A stretch of DNA of 64,000 nt from Enterocloster clostridioformis (lineage in GTDB: Bacteria > Bacillota > Clostridia > Lachnospirales > Lachnospiraceae). Position numbers and translations under genes: made by a program. The stretch covers positions 372,001 to 436,000 of the forward strand of contig NZ_JAIWZC010000001.1 of assembly GCF_020297485.1 (NCBI RefSeq). The letters run 5' to 3'. The first letter of the stretch is position 1. Each line of letters opens with the position of its first letter. The notes beneath the pieces were generated by a model that was not told the DNA's origin, did no database searches, and saw only the letters and a program-made list of their open reading frames with translations. Positions 19,634 to 29,202 of this stretch are shown one piece after another.

Positions 19634-20228
19634 ATTTTCTGTTATCAACATACGGCGATATCTCAATAGTGATAACCCAAAACTCGGAGAGAGCAGGCTT
19701 CTTCAAGTTCTCTCCGGTTTTTCTTGTCCGAAGAACCCGGATGTTGAACGCTTTCTAAAGAAAAGCTCCATAGAATTTACAAAAAAGAACCAGTCTGTTA
19801 CATATCTTGTCTTTGATGTAAGCAGCATGGAATTGGTAGGATATTTTACCATAGCATTGAAGCCGCTGACAGTCAGAGGTGAAACAGTAAGTAATACAGT
19901 TAAAAAGAAGCTGATGCGTGTCAGTGAGCTGGACGAACAGTCACAAACATATACAATGTCAGCATATTTAATTGCGCAGCTTGGAAAGAATTTCAAAAAT
20001 GGAGCAGAAAAAAAGATTACTGGTGAGGAATTGCTTGAACTTGCTTGGGACATTGTTGAAAAGATGCAGTACATGGGTGGTGGAATGGTAACCTTTCTGG
20101 AAGCAGAGAACAGTGAGAGGTTGCTGTCATTCTATCAGGCGAACCGTTTCCAGACATTTGATACCCGGCAGACCGCAACGGATTCGGAAGAACCTCATGA
20201 GCTTGTGCAGCTTTTAAGGTTGCTCTAA
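19617..20228 (+). CDS. GNAT-fold acetyltransferase (possible toxin)
   Basis: 203 residues starting inside the end of the previous gene. GNAT features: YLVFDVSSMELVGYFTIALK as the central strands, the helix with YLIAQLGKNF in the CoA-binding position, and a C-terminal part with LLSFYQANRF. It is longer than TacT-type toxins (about 160). Such proteins on ICEs may act as tRNA-acetylating toxins or modify another substrate. The pair is followed by a terminator and so forms its own operon. Confidence 0.65.
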   Translation: MLETNKFSVINIRRYLNSDNPKLGESRLLQVLSGFSCPKNPDVERFLKKSSIEFTKKNQSVTYLVFDVSSMELVGYFTIALKPLTVRGETVSNTVKKKLMRVSELDEQSQTYTMSAYLIAQLGKNFKNGAEKKITGEELLELAWDIVEKMQYMGGGMVTFLEAENSERLLSFYQANRFQTFDTRQTATDSEEPHELVQLLRLL

Positions 20229-20254
20229 AAGCAAACTAAATATTAACCATAAAG

Positions 20255-20337
20255 GTGTATGGAAAAAGAGAAATCAAGTCCATACACTTTTTTTAATTTT
20301 GAGATACCGTCTTGTGAATTTACAGGGCGGTATTTTT
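20255..20337 (+). terminator. two successive hairpins after the GNAT gene
   Basis: Hairpin one is GTGTATGG (20255-20262) with CCATACAC (20280-20287) and a T-run. Hairpin two is ATACCG (20304-20309) with CGGTAT (20328-20333) and TTTT. The second ends 22 bases before the next start and might attenuate that gene. Confidence 0.7.
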
Positions 20338-20359
20338 GCGTTTGAAAAGGAGAAAAATT

Positions 20360-23300
20360 ATGGCAGACGAAAGAACAGAAAAACAAAAAGTACAGGAAAT
20401 CACAGACAAGCTGGAGGAAGGGTTAAAGGAACTATTTGAGAGCGAAAAGTACAAGACTTATCTTTCCACCATGTCAAAATTTCATAATTACAGCTTTAAC
20501 AACACTTTACTTATCGCCATGCAAAAGCCGGAAGCAACGCTTGTAGCTGGATATAAAGCATGGCAGAAAAATTTTGAAAGACACGTCAATAAAGGAGAAA
20601 AGGCAATCCGTATTCTTGCCCCGGCTCCTTATAAAATCAAAGAGGAACGGGATAAATTAGACCCTGTGACGGGAGAGATGATGTTTGACGAAAACGGTAT
20701 GCCTCAAAAGGAGCAGGTAGAGGTCACGATTCCGGCGTTTCGTGCTGTGTCTGTATTTGATGTATCGCAGACAGACGGAAAGCCAATTCCGGAACTGGAA
20801 GCACAGGAGTTGTTATCTACAGTGGAGGGATATGAGGACTTTGTGCAGGCACTTATGAATGTTGCCCCGGTTCCTATTGGCTTTGAGGATATTCCAGGCG
20901 ATTCCAAAGGATATTTCCATACAGAGGAAAAGCGGATTGCGGTGCAGGAGAATATGAGCGAGAGCCAGACTTTAAAGACAATGGTTCATGAGGTAGCTCA
21001 TTCCATGCTACATAATAAGGAAATCAATCGGGATGATTTGATGGAAGTACCTGCAAAAGACAGAAATACAAAAGAAGTAGAAGCAGAAAGCGTTGCCTAT
21101 ACGGTATGCCAGCATTTTGGCATAGATACCTCTGATTATTCCTTTGGTTATATTGCAGGGTGGAGCAGTGGCAAGGATATGAAGGAACTGAAATCTTCCC
21201 TGGACACCATACGAAAGACAGCATCGGAGCTTATTACAGGAATTGAAGGAGCGTTACAGGAATTGCAGCTAAATCGTGCCATAGAGAAGGAACAGAGTAA
21301 AGAGTGTATCCTGCTGATACAGAATGAGGATTTGACGGAGTTCAGCCTTGTCAATGTCCGTGGAATGGATACGCAGGAGCTTGTGGCTGCTCTTACTAAC
21401 ATGAGTGAGGATGATAAACTCAGTATACAGGCATACTTGGAAAGTAAAGGTGCATGGACTACAGAGCTTGGCAATGAGAAATCAAGAGAATTTGAGGAAT
21501 ACCACCTTGATGTTCGTTACAATTTTGATACGGATGAGATTACTGATGTAAAAGCAAAAATGACTGAACAGATTGACAGTAACCTTTCTGTGATGGGACA
21601 GGCAGAGAAGCTTATCAATCAGTTGGAAGCGGAGAAAACCATATTTACATCAGATGAGAGTAACTTGATTGTAAATTATGCTTATAAGCTCGATGATATG
21701 AATAAGACAAGGGAGCTTGCAGAAAAACTGGCATATCAGCTTGAGTATGCACAGCAGGATGTGGGTCTGACTATCATAGATGCACAGGCAGAGATTGATG
21801 CACTTCCAGACCCGATGATTGGTTTGTCTGAAATGCGTGAGTACGGTTATACATGGAATGAAATGCTACCACTGACGCAGGAGAAAGCATTGGAATTGTT
21901 TGACCATGATTTGCCCGTGTATCTGTTACACAATGATGGTTCGGAAACCACGGTAGAAGATAGAAAACAGATTACGGAGCATGAAGGAATTTTTGGCATT
22001 GAAAAAGGTGATTGGGAAAATGAAAGAAAACTTCGTTCTATGCAGGCTGAACTTTCGGACAATGAAATAAATAAAGAAGCAAAGCTTTTGTACGGCAGTT
22101 CTGACAAGTACGGTATTTATCAGTTGAAGCATAATCCGGAATTAGATCATTTGCGGTTTGAGGGCACAGAGTCTTTAAAGCGTATGGGTATTACAAAGGA
22201 CAATTTTGATGCTATCAAGCCAGAAAATTATGAACTGATTTATGTAGGAAATCTGTCTGAACTGCAAGAGCAGACAGAGGGCGAAATGCTGGAAGCAATC
22301 TATGAGAAATTCAATATAGACCACCCGGAAGATTACAGAGGGCATTCCCTGTCTGTCAGTGATATTGTGGTCCTGCATCAGAATGGGAAAAACAGTGCTC
22401 ATTTTGTGGATTCCTTTGGATTTACCGGACTTTCTGATTTTATGCAGACTTTGGAGGGAGTAAAAGAGCAGGAAGCGGAGATTGACACCTCTGGACAGGA
22501 TGTCCAGAAGTCAGAGCCGGAGAAACAGGAGCTGGAGACTTCGGACAACACGTTGGAAGATGGGGATGAAATCATTGACCTTGGTGATGAAAAGGAACAG
22601 GTGCTTGCAGATATGAAGAAATCCTTGGAGATTGGGGAAGAAACCGAGCTTGCCTTTCAGATTGCAGACCGCTATATCAGTATCCAAGAGGTGGATGGAG
22701 GCTATGATTATTCCATTATGGGAGCCGATTATAAGGAGATTGACGGTGGAGTTTATGACAATCCGGATGTGACAATTAGGGAGGCACTGACAGACATCAT
22801 AGATGATTTGAAATCCGCTCCAGACCATAACGGAGCGAAAGGGAGTATTAAGGAAAAGGATGAGCTGATACCGATTGATTATGATGGATTGATGGAAAAG
22901 GTTGAGGAAGCCAATGAAGTTGTACCAAAAAATCAAGAGAGCAGCATCATAGCAGATTTCAGGGCAAAGACCAATGAAATGTTCCATGACATTAGTGAAA
23001 TGAATCCGGCAGAAATAGAAGAAACGATAAAATGCCATGTACAGGCAAAGATTGATGAGTATGATATTGATGCCACAATCATTGATGCTGTTGTTGTAGG
23101 AAGCAGGTGTAGAGGTTTGGAGAAGGACAGCTCTGATCTTGATGTGGTAGTGGAACTTTCTACGAATGAGAGAGAGGATGACTTATTCAATGCGTTTAAT
23201 GAGGACGGGTTACATATCGGTGAGGTAAAGGTTGACATCAATCCGATTACTGCCCAACGTACCGGGACACTGGAAACGTATCTGCCACAGGCTGAGAAGT

Positions 23301-24223
23301 ATCTGGAGAGCATCCGGCAGGAAAGGGAGCAGGAGCTGACACAACAGATGCATACACAGGGCGAAATGAAGAAAGAAGAGGTTGAAGTAACATTGATGGT
23401 ATCCGAGTGTGGAGAATTTCATAATTTGGGAGAATTTTATGAGAATATTCCCACAGTAGAGGAGGCAATCGCTATCTGGAAACAGATACCGCCAGAACAA
23501 ATGCATGGCATTCCTGCAATCGGCATCAATGTTCACAGACCGGGAGAAGAAAACTATATGGATGACGAAGTTGACCTGTTATCGGGTAACCGGATTGATC
23601 TGGAGATATTAGAACATATCCCAAGTATAACCGGTGAACCGAAGGCTATGGAAGTCATTGCAGAGCTTGTAGCAAAGCTGCCTGAAATGGAGATAGATGG
23701 TGTCATGTCTGAAGATATGGAAGCAAAGGTATGGGAGAAACGTATGCCGGATTTGACACCTGCAGAACAGCTTGCTGTGGAAATTGACCGTTTCAGCCAT
23801 GATTATGATATTTATTCCTACCGCAACAACAACCCAAATATGACGGAAAGCGTGTCAGAGATTTCCGAGATGATAGTTCAAGGGAATACGGAGCCTATTA
23901 CAGACTGGTTGAACGAGGTTATTTCCGAGGGAGCTTTGCCAGACGAAATGCAAAGGGCAAAAGTATTGCTGGAAAAATTGGCTGAATACAAGCCTCTTGC
24001 CAAGATTGAAGAAATGGAAGAACAAAATTATAACATGATTGACAATGTGCTGAATAATGGTGCAGAGAAAGCACAGAGGGAAGCAAACAAGAAGAATCAG
24101 GAACAATCTGCGGTAAAAGTTTCCTTAAAAGCTAGATTGGCTGAGAAAAAAGCACAGGTGGAAGGTTGTGGACAGGAACATGAAGTACAGGAAAATACAA
24201 AGAAAAATCAGAGGGAGATATAA
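20360..24223 (+). CDS. ArdC-type polyvalent protein with zincin and nucleotidyltransferase domains
   Basis: 1,287 residues from ATG 20360 (AAAAGGAG upstream). An N-terminal ArdC/LtrC-like ssDNA-binding domain is seen (SKFHNYSFNNTLLIAMQKP, VAGYKAWQKNFERHVNKGEK, residues about 35-85), then a metallopeptidase-like box MVHEVAHSMLHN (about 210-221). YodL/LPD-like modules fill the middle. A nucleotidyltransferase core VVVGSRCRGLEKDSSDLDVV lies near 912-931. An ArdA/LPD-like C-terminal part follows. It ends with KVSLKARLAEKKAQV. Proteins of this build are called polyvalent proteins and are thought to enter the recipient and counter host defences. Domain names beyond ArdC and zincin are approximate. 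Confidence 0.82.
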   Translation: MADERTEKQKVQEITDKLEEGLKELFESEKYKTYLSTMSKFHNYSFNNTLLIAMQKPEATLVAGYKAWQKNFERHVNKGEKAIRILAPAPYKIKEERDKLDPVTGEMMFDENGMPQKEQVEVTIPAFRAVSVFDVSQTDGKPIPELEAQELLSTVEGYEDFVQALMNVAPVPIGFEDIPGDSKGYFHTEEKRIAVQENMSESQTLKTMVHEVAHSMLHNKEINRDDLMEVPAKDRNTKEVEAESVAYTVCQHFGIDTSDYSFGYIAGWSSGKDMKELKSSLDTIRKTASELITGIEGALQELQLNRAIEKEQSKECILLIQNEDLTEFSLVNVRGMDTQELVAALTNMSEDDKLSIQAYLESKGAWTTELGNEKSREFEEYHLDVRYNFDTDEITDVKAKMTEQIDSNLSVMGQAEKLINQLEAEKTIFTSDESNLIVNYAYKLDDMNKTRELAEKLAYQLEYAQQDVGLTIIDAQAEIDALPDPMIGLSEMREYGYTWNEMLPLTQEKALELFDHDLPVYLLHNDGSETTVEDRKQITEHEGIFGIEKGDWENERKLRSMQAELSDNEINKEAKLLYGSSDKYGIYQLKHNPELDHLRFEGTESLKRMGITKDNFDAIKPENYELIYVGNLSELQEQTEGEMLEAIYEKFNIDHPEDYRGHSLSVSDIVVLHQNGKNSAHFVDSFGFTGLSDFMQTLEGVKEQEAEIDTSGQDVQKSEPEKQELETSDNTLEDGDEIIDLGDEKEQVLADMKKSLEIGEETELAFQIADRYISIQEVDGGYDYSIMGADYKEIDGGVYDNPDVTIREALTDIIDDLKSAPDHNGAKGSIKEKDELIPIDYDGLMEKVEEANEVVPKNQESSIIADFRAKTNEMFHDISEMNPAEIEETIKCHVQAKIDEYDIDATIIDAVVVGSRCRGLEKDSSDLDVVVELSTNEREDDLFNAFNEDGLHIGEVKVDINPITAQRTGTLETYLPQAEKYLESIRQEREQELTQQMHTQGEMKKEEVEVTLMVSECGEFHNLGEFYENIPTVEEAIAIWKQIPPEQMHGIPAIGINVHRPGEENYMDDEVDLLSGNRIDLEILEHIPSITGEPKAMEVIAELVAKLPEMEIDGVMSEDMEAKVWEKRMPDLTPAEQLAVEIDRFSHDYDIYSYRNNNPNMTESVSEISEMIVQGNTEPITDWLNEVISEGALPDEMQRAKVLLEKLAEYKPLAKIEEMEEQNYNMIDNVLNNGAEKAQREANKKNQEQSAVKVSLKARLAEKKAQVEGCGQEHEVQENTKKNQREI

Positions 24224-24226
24224 GCG

Positions 24227-24433
24227 ATGAATAATAAATTTACAGTAGAAGAAGTTAATTTAATCTGCATTTTTGAGTGTAAGAGCAGGACAAAGGTTAT
24301 AAGTGATATTAAAAAAGCGATTAAGCATTTGGATGATGGTGAAATGGTAGAATTGTCAAATCGGGTAGTTGCCAAGTTGAATAATATGACAGATAAAGAA
24401 TTCGCAGTGATGGAGTTTGTAGTAACGGAATAG
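24227..24433 (+). CDS. transposon-transfer assisting family protein
   Basis: 68 residues starting 3 bases after the previous stop. FTVEEVNLICIFECKSRTKV, DGEMVELSNRVVAKL and MTDKEFAVMEF match the small transposon-transfer assisting family that accompanies ArdC/SNF2 genes in Tn1549-like ICEs. Molecular activity is unknown. It is translationally coupled to the polyvalent protein and followed by a terminator. Confidence 0.8.
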   Translation: MNNKFTVEEVNLICIFECKSRTKVISDIKKAIKHLDDGEMVELSNRVVAKLNNMTDKEFAVMEFVVTE

Positions 24434-24442
24434 AAATAGTTT

Positions 24443-24480
24443 TGCTGGCAGAGCATGGAAATGCATGTGTTTTGCCAGCA
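24443..24480 (+). terminator. terminator closing the ICE backbone operon before the cargo
   Basis: TGCTGGCA (24443-24450) pairs with TGCCAGCA (24473-24480). No clear T-run follows; TTTTGC lies inside the stem base. Confidence 0.6.
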
Positions 24481-24494
24481 TAAATTATATTAGC

Positions 24495-24572
24495 TTGACA
24501 CAAAAATATTACGGGTGTAATATTTAACACGAGAGAATTTTTTTTAGTTTAAAATCTTACAAGTGTAATATT
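24495..24572 (+). promoter_or_regulatory. PBP operon promoter with two BlaI/MecI-type operators
   Basis: Promoter TTGACA (24495-24500), 17 bases, TAATAT (24518-24523). Operator 1 (24504-24525) is a perfect dyad, AAATATTAC-GGGT-GTAATATTT, covering the spacer and -10. Operator 2 (24553-24572), AATCTTAC-AAGT-GTAATATT, lies downstream. Both contain TTAC-N4-GTAA, the TACA/TGTA-like core bound by BlaI and MecI repressors. The same dyads occur at blaI, so the PBP operon should be repressed until BlaR1 signals. Confidence 0.85.
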
Positions 24573-24620
24573 AAAGGTGAGTAGGAAATATATTTTGTAA
24601 AGAACGGAGGTTAGACAAAG

Positions 24621-26732
24621 GTGAAGCGTAGAGTAAGAAGGAAAAAGAAACAAAGAACGACAATTTGTTTGACGGTATTTGTGTTGGGAATAACGTTTAT
24701 TGGAGCTATTGTATGTATTGGCATTTTGTATAGAAAGCAAAATACATTGGTTTCTCCAGAAGAACTTTTAGTTGAATATATGAATCATATTCCAAAGCAG
24801 GAGTATGAAGAAATGTATGCGATGTTAAACATTGAAGCATCAAGAAATATAAGTCAGGATGATTTTGTAAAGCGAAATTCGGCTATTTATGAAGGTATTG
24901 AAGTGGACAATATGGAGATTGAAGTTACAGCATATGATGAGGAACGAAAAGCAGTAACTTATCAAACTTCTTTTGATACGGTAGCAGGTAATATCAGTTT
25001 TGAAAATGAGGCAATTTTTCAGAAGGACGAAGAGGGATATGAGTTGGTATGGGACGATTCACTGATCTTTCCGAAATTAGGTTCAACAGACAAGGTAAAG
25101 ATTTCTACCACGCAGGCAAATCGAGGGGATATTTTGGATAGAAATGGGCGGGTTCTTGCCGGAAAAGGCGTTGCATCTTCGGTTGGAATTGTACCGGGAA
25201 AATTGGAAGATAGAGATGAAGCTATTCAGCAAATAGCAGAGTTGTTGGAAATTGAACCAGAAGTGATTGAAAAGATACTGTCTGCAAAGTGGGTAAAAGA
25301 AGATTCCTTTGTACCAATTAAAACGATTCCTAAAGTGGCAGAAATTGAGTTAATGAAAATCGAGCCGGATGAAGAGGTGTTGAAAGAGAATGAAAGACAA
25401 AAAAAATTGCTTGAAATTCCGGGAGTGATGATATCTGACACTGAGGTGCGAGAGTATCCATTAGGTGAGGCAGCTGCGCATTTAGTAGGTTATGTACAGA
25501 GTGTTACCGCAGAAGATTTAGAGAACCATGCGGGAGAGGGATATACAGCCAATAGCGTAATGGGTAAAAGCGGAATGGAAGGTTTATTTGAAAAAGAACT
25601 GAAAGGACAAAACGGCTGCGACATTTATATTGTAGATTCTAATGGGAACAAGAAAGCGGAACTTGCGAGCATATTTGTACAGGATGGAAAGGACATACAA
25701 CTAACTATAGATGCTGAACTTCAGAGGTCATTATATGAGCAGTTTAAAGAAGATAAAAGTTGTTCTGTAGCGATGAACCCGTATACAGGAGAAGTTTTGG
25801 CTTTGGTCAGTACACCGTCCTATGATAATAATGATTTCATCATGGGGTTATCTAATGAACAGTGGACTGCACTGAACGAGGACGAGAATAAGCCGATGTA
25901 TAATCGCTTTCGACAGGTATGGTGTCCTGGATCGACTTTCAAACCGATAATTGCAGCAATTGGGTTGGAATCAGAAGCAATTGATCCGATGGAGGACTAT
26001 GGAAATGAAGGGTTAAGTTGGCAAAAAGATTCTTCATGGGGGTCTTATTGTGTGACTACACTTCATACATATGAACCTGTCATTTTAGAGAATGCATTAA
26101 TTTATTCAGATAATATTTATTTTGCAAAAGCTGCATTAAAAATTGGTACAGAAGAGATGGAAAGCTCATTGACGGAACTGGGATTTAATGAAGAGATTCC
26201 ATTTGATATTAAGATGGCAAAATCACAATACTCTAATACAGAAAACATTGAAACGGAAATACAATTAGCAGACAGTGGTTATGGACAAGGACAGGTTTTG
26301 GTAAATCCTTTGCATATGGCATGTATCTATTCTGCTTTCTGTAATGAGGGAAATATCATTAAACCTTATTTGGTTTATCAGAATGAAGCAGCTGTCACGT
26401 ATTGGATGCCGGGAGCATTTTCTAAGGAAACAGCAAACCGGGTATTAGAAGGAACAAAAAGAGTTGTGAATGATTCTCATGGAACCGGATATGCAGCCCA
26501 TCGGGATGATATTGTTTTGGCTGGAAAGACAGGTACCGCAGAGATTAAGGCATCGAAGGATGATACTTCGGGTACGGAACTGGGATGGTTTGCTATTTAT
26601 ACGACAGATAATACAGTGGAACACCCTATATTGATTATCAGCATGGTAGAGGATGTAAAAGGAAGAGGAGGAAGTGGCTATGTCGTTAAAAAGGATAGTG
26701 CAGTTTTGGAGGAGTGGTTTCATAGTAATTAG
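24621..26732 (+). CDS. MecA/PBP2a-like class B penicillin-binding protein
   Basis: 703 residues from GTG 24621 (GGAGG at 24606). A single N-terminal membrane helix (about 15-37) is followed by an NTF2-like MecA N-terminal domain (LVEYMNHIPKQEYEEMYAML), a dimerisation region (RGDILDRNGRVLAGKG, YPLGEAAAHLVGYV) and a transpeptidase with STFK (about 437), SDN (about 495) and KTGT (about 634). Length and order match MecA and Enterococcus PBP5, low-affinity transpeptidases that keep cross-linking peptidoglycan under beta-lactams. The BlaI operators in its promoter and the nearby blaI-blaR1 genes strengthen a resistance role. Affinity itself cannot be read from sequence. Confidence 0.88.
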   Translation: MKRRVRRKKKQRTTICLTVFVLGITFIGAIVCIGILYRKQNTLVSPEELLVEYMNHIPKQEYEEMYAMLNIEASRNISQDDFVKRNSAIYEGIEVDNMEIEVTAYDEERKAVTYQTSFDTVAGNISFENEAIFQKDEEGYELVWDDSLIFPKLGSTDKVKISTTQANRGDILDRNGRVLAGKGVASSVGIVPGKLEDRDEAIQQIAELLEIEPEVIEKILSAKWVKEDSFVPIKTIPKVAEIELMKIEPDEEVLKENERQKKLLEIPGVMISDTEVREYPLGEAAAHLVGYVQSVTAEDLENHAGEGYTANSVMGKSGMEGLFEKELKGQNGCDIYIVDSNGNKKAELASIFVQDGKDIQLTIDAELQRSLYEQFKEDKSCSVAMNPYTGEVLALVSTPSYDNNDFIMGLSNEQWTALNEDENKPMYNRFRQVWCPGSTFKPIIAAIGLESEAIDPMEDYGNEGLSWQKDSSWGSYCVTTLHTYEPVILENALIYSDNIYFAKAALKIGTEEMESSLTELGFNEEIPFDIKMAKSQYSNTENIETEIQLADSGYGQGQVLVNPLHMACIYSAFCNEGNIIKPYLVYQNEAAVTYWMPGAFSKETANRVLEGTKRVVNDSHGTGYAAHRDDIVLAGKTGTAEIKASKDDTSGTELGWFAIYTTDNTVEHPILIISMVEDVKGRGGSGYVVKKDSAVLEEWFHSN

Positions 26733-27921
26733 CATTATGACGTTGCTTAGCGTTTCTGGGTGTAGTGATATATCTTCGGAAGAAGTACCTTTTGTAGATA
26801 GTGAAGATGAGGTACAAGTTCAACAGCAGAATACGAAGGAAAATGAAGAGGAGATTATAAATACTTGTTTGCATCTTTATGAAAATGCAGCAGAGGAAAA
26901 CAAGATTGCTGATTTAGAAGTGGTTCGCAGTATTGTAAATCAGTTTGGGGAAAATGGGTATTCCGCTGTTGACAGTAAAAACCAAGTTGATATGACCCAA
27001 GCGGATCAGGTAGTAGAATTTTGTGAGATTGTAGAGACACAGGGAGAAGCTGAAATAACAATTATTGAAGTTGGTTATTCAGGGGGATTTGTCAAATATG
27101 ATTTGAATACAAAAGATGGAAAAGTCAATGTGGTCAATACCTGTTATAAATATGAAAACGGAAATATGCAAAGAGAGGCTACAATAAGCTATCAGGCTGA
27201 AAATTGGAGCTATACAAAAGAAGGATATCTTATGTTTTCAGGGGTCTGGTTCTCAGAAGAATTATATCTTCTTACATTAAGTGGAGCAGAGGAGCATACC
27301 GCATTACGAGTTCAGCCATTGGATGAAACATACCGGGAGTTGAGTCGGAAATATCTTCTTTCAATCGGATTTGAACAGAATAATATGTTTCTTGTAGATT
27401 GGAGTGAGGATGATTTTGGAGAATTGAATTTCTACGATATGTTTGACCTGCTCTATCCAAAAGTTTATGGGACAAATATTCCTTATGTTGCAGATGACAA
27501 TTTGGGAGTTGGCGCTGTTTATCAAATACCCAAGGATGATTTTGAGCGTGTTATCCTGCCCTATTTCAATATTGATAGTGAAACATTGCAATCCAAAACC
27601 ATCTATAATGCAGAGGATAAAACATATGAATATAAACCGAGAGGATTTGAGGAAGTAGAGTATCCGGAATACCCATATTCAGAGGTAATCGGATTCACAG
27701 AAAACGGTGATGGAACACTTACTCTGACAGCCAATGTGGTGTTTCCGTATGTGGGGGATTCTAAAGTATATGCACATGAGGTTGTAGTTCGTCCTTTAGA
27801 GAATGGAGGAGTACAGTATGTGTCTAACCGAATTATACCATCAGAGGATAATTGTGAGGAAACATGGCATACACCTCGCCTGACAGCGAAGGAATGGGAT
27901 GAAATATATGGAGGTAAATGA
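26680..27921 (+). CDS. cargo lipoprotein, paralogue 1
   Basis: 413 residues from ATG 26680 (AGGAGG 8 bases before; a GTG at 26674 is less likely). It overlaps the PBP gene end by 53 bases, so the two are coupled. The signal peptide has a lipobox near SVSGC, suggesting membrane anchoring outside the cell. The body shares with the genes at 27918 and 29203 a pattern: W.YT..GY, then VQPL.E..RELS.KYL, a conserved NxxxLVDW-like motif, and a terminal NGDGTLTLT plus VVRPLENGG. No family I can name. Likely role is envelope-related support of the PBP; unproven. Confidence 0.72.
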   Translation: MSLKRIVQFWRSGFIVISIMTLLSVSGCSDISSEEVPFVDSEDEVQVQQQNTKENEEEIINTCLHLYENAAEENKIADLEVVRSIVNQFGENGYSAVDSKNQVDMTQADQVVEFCEIVETQGEAEITIIEVGYSGGFVKYDLNTKDGKVNVVNTCYKYENGNMQREATISYQAENWSYTKEGYLMFSGVWFSEELYLLTLSGAEEHTALRVQPLDETYRELSRKYLLSIGFEQNNMFLVDWSEDDFGELNFYDMFDLLYPKVYGTNIPYVADDNLGVGAVYQIPKDDFERVILPYFNIDSETLQSKTIYNAEDKTYEYKPRGFEEVEYPEYPYSEVIGFTENGDGTLTLTANVVFPYVGDSKVYAHEVVVRPLENGGVQYVSNRIIPSEDNCEETWHTPRLTAKEWDEIYGGK

Positions 27922-29198
27922 TGGAAGATGTGAAATGGCTGCTTAGAAAGTGCGGATTTCCAATTTTGATATTCTTGTTTGTTGTTATAGTTGGTACGGT
28001 CTGTTGGGAAAAATTGAAAACGGAGAAACCTCAAAATGTAGCAGAGGAAGTATGGGAACCTCCTGTAGAAATCGAGAACAGCGAAGAGGTATCGGTAGAG
28101 GAAGCAGATACGGAATCTTCTATGGAGTCTGTATATTGGTTCGTGCCTCAATCTGAGGAGTGTTTAATTACAGATGAGGAAAAGAAAGAATTACAAAGTA
28201 TGGTATTATCAGCAGCTGAATCAGTCAGTGAAATATATGTGGATATAGTAATTTCAGATGCACCAAACTATTCTTCTGGTATTAGTGACTTCACTGGCGA
28301 ACAGCGAAAAGTTGTTGTAGAACACTTGGGCAGTAAAGGATTGGTGAGTGTAGAAGAAGATACTTATATGCAAAATTCAGAACTAATTGAGAATTTTTAT
28401 TCAGATTATTTGAATGGTCAAGATTCGATGATTACAGTGTTTGAGGTAGAGAAAGATGGATTGATTGGAGCAGTAACCTTTATTTATCGGAAAGGAAAGT
28501 TACAGAACTATTATATTGGGGTTCGATGGAAGCAAGGCGGAGTGCCCGAAATACAAGGAACTTCTGTAAGTGATGTGGCTGAAATAAAACTGACAGAAAA
28601 AGGATATTTTATCTATGCCTATAAAGAAGTTATGGCTCATGCAAGTCTAAGGCAGTATTGGAGGATAAAACCTCTTTCCGAAAGATGCAGAGAACTAACT
28701 GAGAAATACATTTCGGGATTAAGCTATGTAAATTATAATATGCTCGTTGTAAACTGGGATAGCAGCAATGTGGAAGACATATTGATGCCATGTATGTTTG
28801 AAGATATTTATCGTATTCACACGGGTGAAAATTTAAAAACTGAAGATTGGAAGATTCCAGCAAAAGAATATGAGAATATAATGACCACTTATTTTCCGGT
28901 ATCTGTAGAACAATTAAGGAAAAATTGTAAATATGACGAGAGTAGTAATAGCTATGAGTATGAAATGATTTACGCCAGTCCATATCCACCTTTCGGGGAA
29001 GTTGTTGACTATACGGAAAATGCGGATGGAACGATTACACTTATCGTGGACGGAGTATGGCCGGATTACAATTCTGACCTTGCTTTTAGAAATAAGATTG
29101 TAGTTCAGCCTTTTGGAGATGGGACTTTCAGATATCTTTCTAATTCTATAGAGCAAATAGAATTGGAACTACCACCTATAGCAAGAAGGAAAGGGTGA
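27918..29198 (+). CDS. cargo membrane-anchored protein, paralogue 2
   Basis: 426 residues, ATG overlapping the previous stop (ATGATGG). One N-terminal membrane helix (about 12-29) and an acidic spacer are followed by the same extracellular fold as its neighbours: IKLTEKGYFIYAYKE, IKPLSERCRELTEKYISGL, YNMLVVNWDSS and NADGTITLIVDG. No clear lipobox, so it is anchored by the helix. It is a diverged paralogue of the flanking lipoproteins. Function unknown. Confidence 0.72.
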   Translation: MMEDVKWLLRKCGFPILIFLFVVIVGTVCWEKLKTEKPQNVAEEVWEPPVEIENSEEVSVEEADTESSMESVYWFVPQSEECLITDEEKKELQSMVLSAAESVSEIYVDIVISDAPNYSSGISDFTGEQRKVVVEHLGSKGLVSVEEDTYMQNSELIENFYSDYLNGQDSMITVFEVEKDGLIGAVTFIYRKGKLQNYYIGVRWKQGGVPEIQGTSVSDVAEIKLTEKGYFIYAYKEVMAHASLRQYWRIKPLSERCRELTEKYISGLSYVNYNMLVVNWDSSNVEDILMPCMFEDIYRIHTGENLKTEDWKIPAKEYENIMTTYFPVSVEQLRKNCKYDESSNSYEYEMIYASPYPPFGEVVDYTENADGTITLIVDGVWPDYNSDLAFRNKIVVQPFGDGTFRYLSNSIEQIELELPPIARRKG

Positions 29199-29202
29199 CA
29201 TT

